Of a DNA stretch of 42,581 bases, positions 39,438 to 42,581 are shown piece by piece (the stretch's first letter is position 1; each line of letters starts with the position of its first letter). The notes beneath the pieces were generated by a model that was given only the letters and a program-made list of their open reading frames with translations, searched no databases and was not told the origin of the DNA. The stretch lies in NCBI GenBank assembly GCA_035946955.1, contig DASYYE010000435.1, positions 1-42,581 on the forward strand, in the 5' to 3' direction. This stretch comes from DASYYE01 sp035946955. Its GTDB lineage: Bacteria > Actinomycetota > Actinomycetes > Streptosporangiales > Streptosporangiaceae. A program made the position numbers and the translations under genes.

Positions 39438-40235
39438 CGTCGTCTGCGGCTACGTGACCCGGCTGAAGGCCGCACTGCGCACCGCCGGGGAGCCAGGCGC
39501 CGCGCTGACCCGGGGACAGGGTGGGTACGTGCTGCACGCGGACCCGGAGAGTGTGGACCTGTTCCGGTTCCGCCGCCTCACGGTGCAGGCGCGCGCGGCC
39601 GCCTGCGACGAGGAGGCGGCGCGGCTGCTGGGTGAGGCGCTGGGCCTGTGGCATGGGGAGGCGCTAGCTGGGCTAGCCAGCCCATGGCTGGACGGGCGCG
39701 CCAGACTCTGGAGGTCCAGCGGCTCGCGGCCCGCCTCGACCTCAACGACGTCTCGCTGCGCCGGGGCCAGCATCAGGAACTGCTCCCGGGCCTGACCGAA
39801 CAGGCCGCCGCGCACCCCACGGATGAGCGGCTGGTCGCGCAGTTGATGCTGGCCCTGTACCGGTCGGGCCGTCAGGCCGAGGCGCTGCTCCGCTACGAGC
39901 AGACACGGCACCGGCTCGCCGACGAGATCGGTGCCGACCCCAGCCCGGCGCTCCAAGGGCTGCACCAGCAGATCCTCACCTCCCACCCCGCACCCCAGCC
40001 CGCCGCCGCGGCCCGGCCGGTGCCCAGGGAACTGCCCGCCGATGTGACCGCGTTCACCGGCCGCAGCGCCGAACTCGCCGAACTCGCCGAACTCGCCGAA
40101 CTCGACCGCCTCCTCGCCGCCCTGCCCTCCGATGGTCAGGCCCCCAGCCGGGCACCCGCCCCGGTGGTGATCTCCGCGATCGGCGGCACCGCGGGCGTCG
40201 GCAAGACAACACCCGAAGCGGAACACACTAACTAG
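39430..40235 (+). pseudogene. SARP (AfsR/DnrI-type) regulator fragment, frameshifted and truncated
   Basis: This segment encodes the end of the winged-helix region (LNVVCGYVTRLKAAL) and the bacterial transcriptional activator domain (GYVLHADPESVDLFRFRRL, EEAARLLGEALGLWHGEAL, SPWLDG), then, after a +/-1 shift near 39695, continues in another frame as TLEVQRLAARLDLNDVSLRR, MLALYRSGRQAEALLRYEQT and ADEIGADPSPAL. It goes on to a FTGRSAEL element and a P-loop GGTAGVGKTT, where it stops at 40233-40235. An intact relative would have the N-terminal DNA-binding wing before 39430 and an NB-ARC ATPase plus TPR domains after the P-loop. All are missing, so it is a relic of a larger pathway regulator. Confidence 0.8.
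40071..40106 (+). repeat. 9-bp tandem repeat in the SARP relic
   Basis: GAACTCGCC occurs at 40071-40079, 40080-40088 and 40089-40097, followed by a one-base variant (40098-40106). It encodes repeated AEL and suggests slippage. Confidence 0.85.
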
Positions 40236-40265
40236 CGGGTGACACCACCCTTACCCCGGCAGCAC

Positions 40266-40300
40266 GAGGCCCCCGCAACCGGTCAGGTGACGGGGGCCTC
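40266..40300. terminator. Strong bidirectional hairpin terminator
   Basis: GAGGCCCCCG (40266-40275) pairs perfectly with CGGGGGCCTC (40291-40300) around a 15-base loop. It sits between the SARP relic and the minus-strand DUF397 gene, ending 11 bases past the latter's stop, so it probably serves that operon. Confidence 0.8.
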
Positions 40301-40311
40301 TCTCAGTCTGT

Positions 40312-40509
40312 CTAGGAGTGGTGGCCCTTGATGCCGGCTACCAGGTGCCGCCACTGCTGCGGGGTGAGCCGCAGCATGGGGCCTTGGGGGTCTCGTGAGT
40401 CCCGCACGGCCACGATGCCGGGCAGGTTGGCGACTTCGACGCATGCCCCGTTGCTGCCGCTGTGGCTGCTCTTGCGCCAGGTTGCATGTCTGAGGTCCAG
40501 CCCGTGCAT
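40312..40509 (-). CDS. DUF397 domain-containing small protein
   Basis: A 65-residue protein starting at ATG 40509 with AGGAGG, an ideal ribosome-binding site, 6 bases upstream. It shows the full DUF397 pattern: ATWRKSSHSGSNGACVEVA near residues 9-27, VAVRDSRDPQGPMLRLTPQQW, and a C-terminal aromatic/hydrophobic helix. DUF397 proteins pair with XRE-DUF5753 regulators in actinobacteria (WhiJ-like and Scr1/Scr2 pairs) and may modulate their DNA binding. The partner gene lies 17 bases upstream on the same strand. Confidence 0.93.
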   Translation of the reverse strand: MHGLDLRHATWRKSSHSGSNGACVEVANLPGIVAVRDSRDPQGPMLRLTPQQWRHLVAGIKGHHS

Positions 40510-40526
40510 GCTGCACCTCCTTTCGA

Positions 40527-41381
40527 CTACTTCTCCGCTGCAAGGGACTCCATGAGTGCCCGGGAGGCATCCGGGGAGGCCGAAACTGCACGTAGATGCT
40601 CAAAGATGAGTTTATACCTCCGCACTTGGCTCTCTTCCTCTAGGAAGAGGTCTCCTGCGAGGCTTTCGATGTAGACGACGTCTGGGATGGACGCCTCATA
40701 CTGCACTGCGATGAACGAGCCAGTCTGCCCAGGGTGCGCGCCCGCGTTGAACGGGATCACTTGCAGGGTGACGTTGGGGAGTTCGGACATGTCAAGCAGG
40801 TGGCGGATCTGCTTGCGCATGACAGACGAGTTGCCAACCTGACGGCGCAGTGCTGCCTCGTCAGCTATCGCCCACAGGCTCAGCGGGTGGTCGCTGTGGA
40901 GTACCCCTTGGCGTTCCATGCGGACTTCAACGCGCTGGCCTACCTCCTCGCGGCTGAGAAAGGGCTGCCCACCGCTGATCACCGCGCGGGCGTAGTCCGT
41001 GGTCTGGAGCAGGCCGGGGATGAGCAGTGACTCATAGTTCCATTCGCTCTCAGCCTCGCCTTCAAGGCCGATGAACGTGCTGTACTGCCCTGGCAGCCCG
41101 GACTGGTATGCCTGGAGCCAGCCGCGCTCTCTCGCGTCACGGAGCAGGGCCACCAGTTCATCCTGCTGGTCTTTCTCGACGCCGTAGAGGTCCAGCAGGG
41201 TGCGTAGTGTCCTGGTCTGCGGGCGGACGCGGGCGTGCTCGATGCGGTAGAGCGTCGCGGCGTTGATGCCCGTGCTCTCAACAACCGCTTCCCTGGTCAG
41301 TCCCGCAGCGGTGCGCAGTGAGCGCAACTCGGCTGCCAGGCGTCGAAGCCGGACGGTGGGGGTCTGCCGCTTCTCTGGCAC
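40527..41381 (-). CDS. XRE-type regulator with DUF5753 (WhiJ/Scr1-like)
   Basis: A 284-residue DNA-binding protein. The GTG at 41381 has AGGAAG (41394-41389 on this strand) 7 bases upstream; the GTG at 41399 would add six residues. The helix-turn-helix covers about residues 14-68 (LAAELRSLRTAAGLTREAVV, then INAATLYRIEHARVRP). DUF5753 fills about 90-278 with the usual sequence: IGLEGEAESEWNYESLLIPG, LLQTTDYARAVI, and later VTLQVIPFNAGAHPGQTGSF. Such proteins repress target promoters and work with DUF397 partners in differentiation and secondary-metabolite control. A dyad just upstream may be its own operator. Confidence 0.94.
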   Translation of the reverse strand: MPEKRQTPTVRLRRLAAELRSLRTAAGLTREAVVESTGINAATLYRIEHARVRPQTRTLRTLLDLYGVEKDQQDELVALLRDARERGWLQAYQSGLPGQYSTFIGLEGEAESEWNYESLLIPGLLQTTDYARAVISGGQPFLSREEVGQRVEVRMERQGVLHSDHPLSLWAIADEAALRRQVGNSSVMRKQIRHLLDMSELPNVTLQVIPFNAGAHPGQTGSFIAVQYEASIPDVVYIESLAGDLFLEEESQVRRYKLIFEHLRAVSASPDASRALMESLAAEK

Positions 41382-41580
41382 TGGCTCACTTCCTATCACT
41401 TACTTATGCACTGTTGCATCACTGTATCGGGCAGGAGCATACTGACGGAACCAGTGTTGCACACAGTAAGCCCCACACAGCACACAGACCGAACTCCCCG
41501 GCAGGTGGCCTGTCTGTGCACCTGCCACCGCGCTAGCCGCTGGCACGTGCGAGAGCCAGAGCCCACCAGCCGGGGGCAGC
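41382..41580. promoter_or_regulatory. Divergent promoter/operator region of the XRE and ATPase genes
   Basis: ATGCA (41406-41410) and TGCAT (41415-41419) form an inverted repeat 24 bases before the XRE start. A related 10-base sequence CA[C/G]TGTTGCA occurs at 41409-41418 and again at 41452-41461, the second copy lying inside GTG-TTGCA-CAC. The region is AT-richer than its surroundings. These are good candidates for binding sites of the XRE-DUF5753 protein. Confidence 0.45.
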
Positions 41581-41581
41581 A

Positions 41582-41668
41582 CCCCCGCCCGGGAACCCTT
41601 CTCCGGAGCCCCGGGCGGGGGCCAGGGACACCCCCGCCCGGGACCACCGAGATCACCCCGGGCGGGGG
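41582..41668. repeat. Two paired hairpins with identical 12-bp stems
   Basis: CCCCCGCCCGGG occurs at 41582-41593 and 41631-41642; its exact reverse complement occurs at 41610-41621 and 41657-41668. Each pair makes a perfect 12-bp stem with a 14-16 base loop, and the loops differ. The two units are offset by 49 bases. They lie just before the ribosome-binding site of the ATPase gene at 41701. Confidence 0.8.
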
Positions 41669-41700
41669 CCAGGACGACCCGAACCCCGGGAGGCATCCCC

Positions 41701-42213
41701 ATGAGCGGCAGTGCCGGCGCCGTCCCCGTGTCACGCCCGGCCCACAAACCAAGCCGTGACGCTGAGCACCGCTCCGTCGCCGGCACTGCCACCACGCTCA
41801 CGCTCGGGCCGCTGCCGAGCGCTGTCCCCTGCGCGAGGGCTCATGCCGTCCTGGTGGTGCACGGGTGGGGGTTAGGCCACCTGGCGGACTCCGTGGCCGT
41901 GGTGGTCAGTGAGCTGACGACGAACGCCGTCCAGGCGACAACAGGGGCGGGCCTGGACGGGCACACCTGGCAGGGCACCCACCACTACGGCCGGCCACCT
42001 GTGAGGCTGGCGCTGTCCACTGACGGCGAGTCCGTCCTGGTCGAAGTCTGGGACGCGAACGAGGGTGAGCCAGCCCCGCAGCAGCCGGGGCCAGATGACA
42101 TGAGCGGACGGGGATTGGTGATCGTGGGTGCGCTGGCGGAGGAGACCGGGACGTCCCGGCTGGAGGGGACAACCGGCAAGGTCGTGTGGGCACTGGTGAG
42201 GGGCGGGGCATGA
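41701..42213 (+). CDS. RsbW/SpoIIAB-like ATP-binding protein (HATPase_c)
   Basis: A 170-residue protein starting at ATG 41701 with GGGAGG 7 bases upstream. After a variable N-terminus (1-35) come the GHKL motifs: N-box VVSELTTNAVQAT near residues 77-89, G1 VEVWDANEGEPAP near 113-125, and G2 SGRGLVIVGALAEETG near 134-149. The DUF4777-like or anti-sigma kinase class is plausible, but no sigma factor or anti-anti-sigma gene is nearby. In Streptomyces such ATPases (AbaA orfA type) accompany WhiJ-like XRE and DUF397 genes, as here. Its target is unknown. Confidence 0.88.
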   Translation: MSGSAGAVPVSRPAHKPSRDAEHRSVAGTATTLTLGPLPSAVPCARAHAVLVVHGWGLGHLADSVAVVVSELTTNAVQATTGAGLDGHTWQGTHHYGRPPVRLALSTDGESVLVEVWDANEGEPAPQQPGPDDMSGRGLVIVGALAEETGTSRLEGTTGKVVWALVRGGA

Positions 42214-42431
42214 ACTACACCCGCCCCGAGGTCGACCAACTGGAGATGCTGAGGCACGCACACGGCGGTCAGTGGGAGTTCCTGACGGTGGGCCGCGTGG
42301 TGGGCGGGACGTTGTGGCTGGCCAGGCTGCACAGCAACGACATGACGGTGCTGCGGGCACACAACGCCGCAGAACTGGACCGCAAAGTCAGGGAATGGAA
42401 GCCGGTACCAGGGGAGGGACAGGACAGGTGA
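42210..42431 (+). CDS. Small hypothetical protein coupled to the ATPase
   Basis: A 73-residue protein; the ATG at 42210 overlaps the ATPase stop by 4 bases (ATGA), so the upstream in-frame ATG 42186 is less likely. The sequence begins MNYTRPEVDQLEMLRHAHGG, followed by beta-type WEFLTVGRVVGGTLWLARL and a basic C-terminus (ELDRKVREWKPVPGEGQ). I do not recognise a family. Translational coupling to the ATPase and the next gene suggests one operon. Confidence 0.75.
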   Translation: MNYTRPEVDQLEMLRHAHGGQWEFLTVGRVVGGTLWLARLHSNDMTVLRAHNAAELDRKVREWKPVPGEGQDR

Positions 42432-42581
42432 GCCCACAAGAGGCCAGGGAGCTGGCGGGCCACGTCAAGCGGACGCGCAGCCGCGTCCGCAACGGGGTGC
42501 CACACAGCCAGCTCCGCGAGACCATCCTGGCTGAGCTGGACCACCTCATGGCGCTGGCGGGGCCTCACCTGGTGGCCGCGC
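42428..42581 (+). CDS. Hypothetical protein, partial at window end
   Basis: The GTG at 42428 overlaps the preceding stop by 4 bases, and the frame stays open to the end of the window (51 codons). The visible part is helical and charged: SPQEARELAGHVKRTRSRVR, then LRETILAELDHLMALAG. No family can be named. Confidence 0.6.
   Translation, partial: MSPQEARELAGHVKRTRSRVRNGVPHSQLRETILAELDHLMALAGPHLVAA

Noticed and set aside
39399..39635. 78-codon frame after the MNT gene as an intact toxin
   Set aside because: Only the first 13 codons look like HepT; the rest is Arg/Gly/Ala-rich and is the off-frame reading of the SARP relic.

Overview
The window is strongly GC-rich with G or C at most third codon positions, has many GTG starts and frequent 4-base stop/start overlaps (GTGA or ATGA). 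Gene content is typical of Actinomycetes: mtrA-mtrB-lpqB, the manB/Trm112/SIS locus, DUF5719, DUF3499, two secA genes, and an XRE-DUF5753/DUF397/ATPase set. This points to a filamentous, Streptosporangiales- or Streptomyces-like organism. The genus cannot be set from the sequence alone. No tRNA, rRNA, CRISPR array, intact transposase or prophage was seen.

Layout. (1) 1-11801: the 3' part of a membrane glycosyltransferase, DUF5719 protein, a divergent zincin-like protein, DUF3499, phosphomannomutase, Trm112-like protein, SIS-domain sugar-phosphate isomerase, a zinc-ribbon/collagen-like membrane protein, and ahcY. This is a cell-envelope sugar-activation locus followed by methyl-cycle housekeeping. 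(2) 11802-12286: a comparatively AT-rich intergenic island full of inverted repeats. (3) 12287-22031: a flippase-like protein, RDD protein, SpoIIM-like protein (divergent), NUDIX hydrolase, DUF58, MoxR ATPase, DUF4350, DUF4129 and a large multi-pass membrane protein. Most lie on the minus strand in a tightly coupled operon and probably form one membrane-associated chaperone system. (4) 22367-28577: MtrA-MtrB-LpqB, a structured 411-base gap where comF is often found in relatives, a short hibernation factor, and an orphan NarL-type regulator. (5) 28605-31971: a YcaQ/AlkX-like DNA glycosylase and a DUF3311/monocarboxylate symporter pair. (6) 32016-38995: secA2 (minus), a cupin-GrpB fusion, a small HGxxPAAW-like membrane protein, and secA1 (plus). 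(7) 39088-42581: an accessory region with an orphan MntA-type nucleotidyltransferase whose HepT partner is cut off after about 13 codons by a decayed SARP regulator fragment, then a WhiJ-like module (DUF397 and XRE-DUF5753) divergent from an RsbW-like ATPase and two small coupled genes.

Most of the window is conserved actinobacterial core. The least ordinary items are the MntA/HepT/SARP junction, the cupin-GrpB fusion, the zinc-ribbon/collagen-like membrane protein, the proximity of secA1 and secA2, the structured intergenic islands at 11802-12286 and 26764-27174, and the paired 12-bp-stem hairpins before the ATPase operon at 41701. I did not find a clear, complete and wholly new system. The best candidate for one is the small-gene operon starting at 41701 with its repeat-rich leader.
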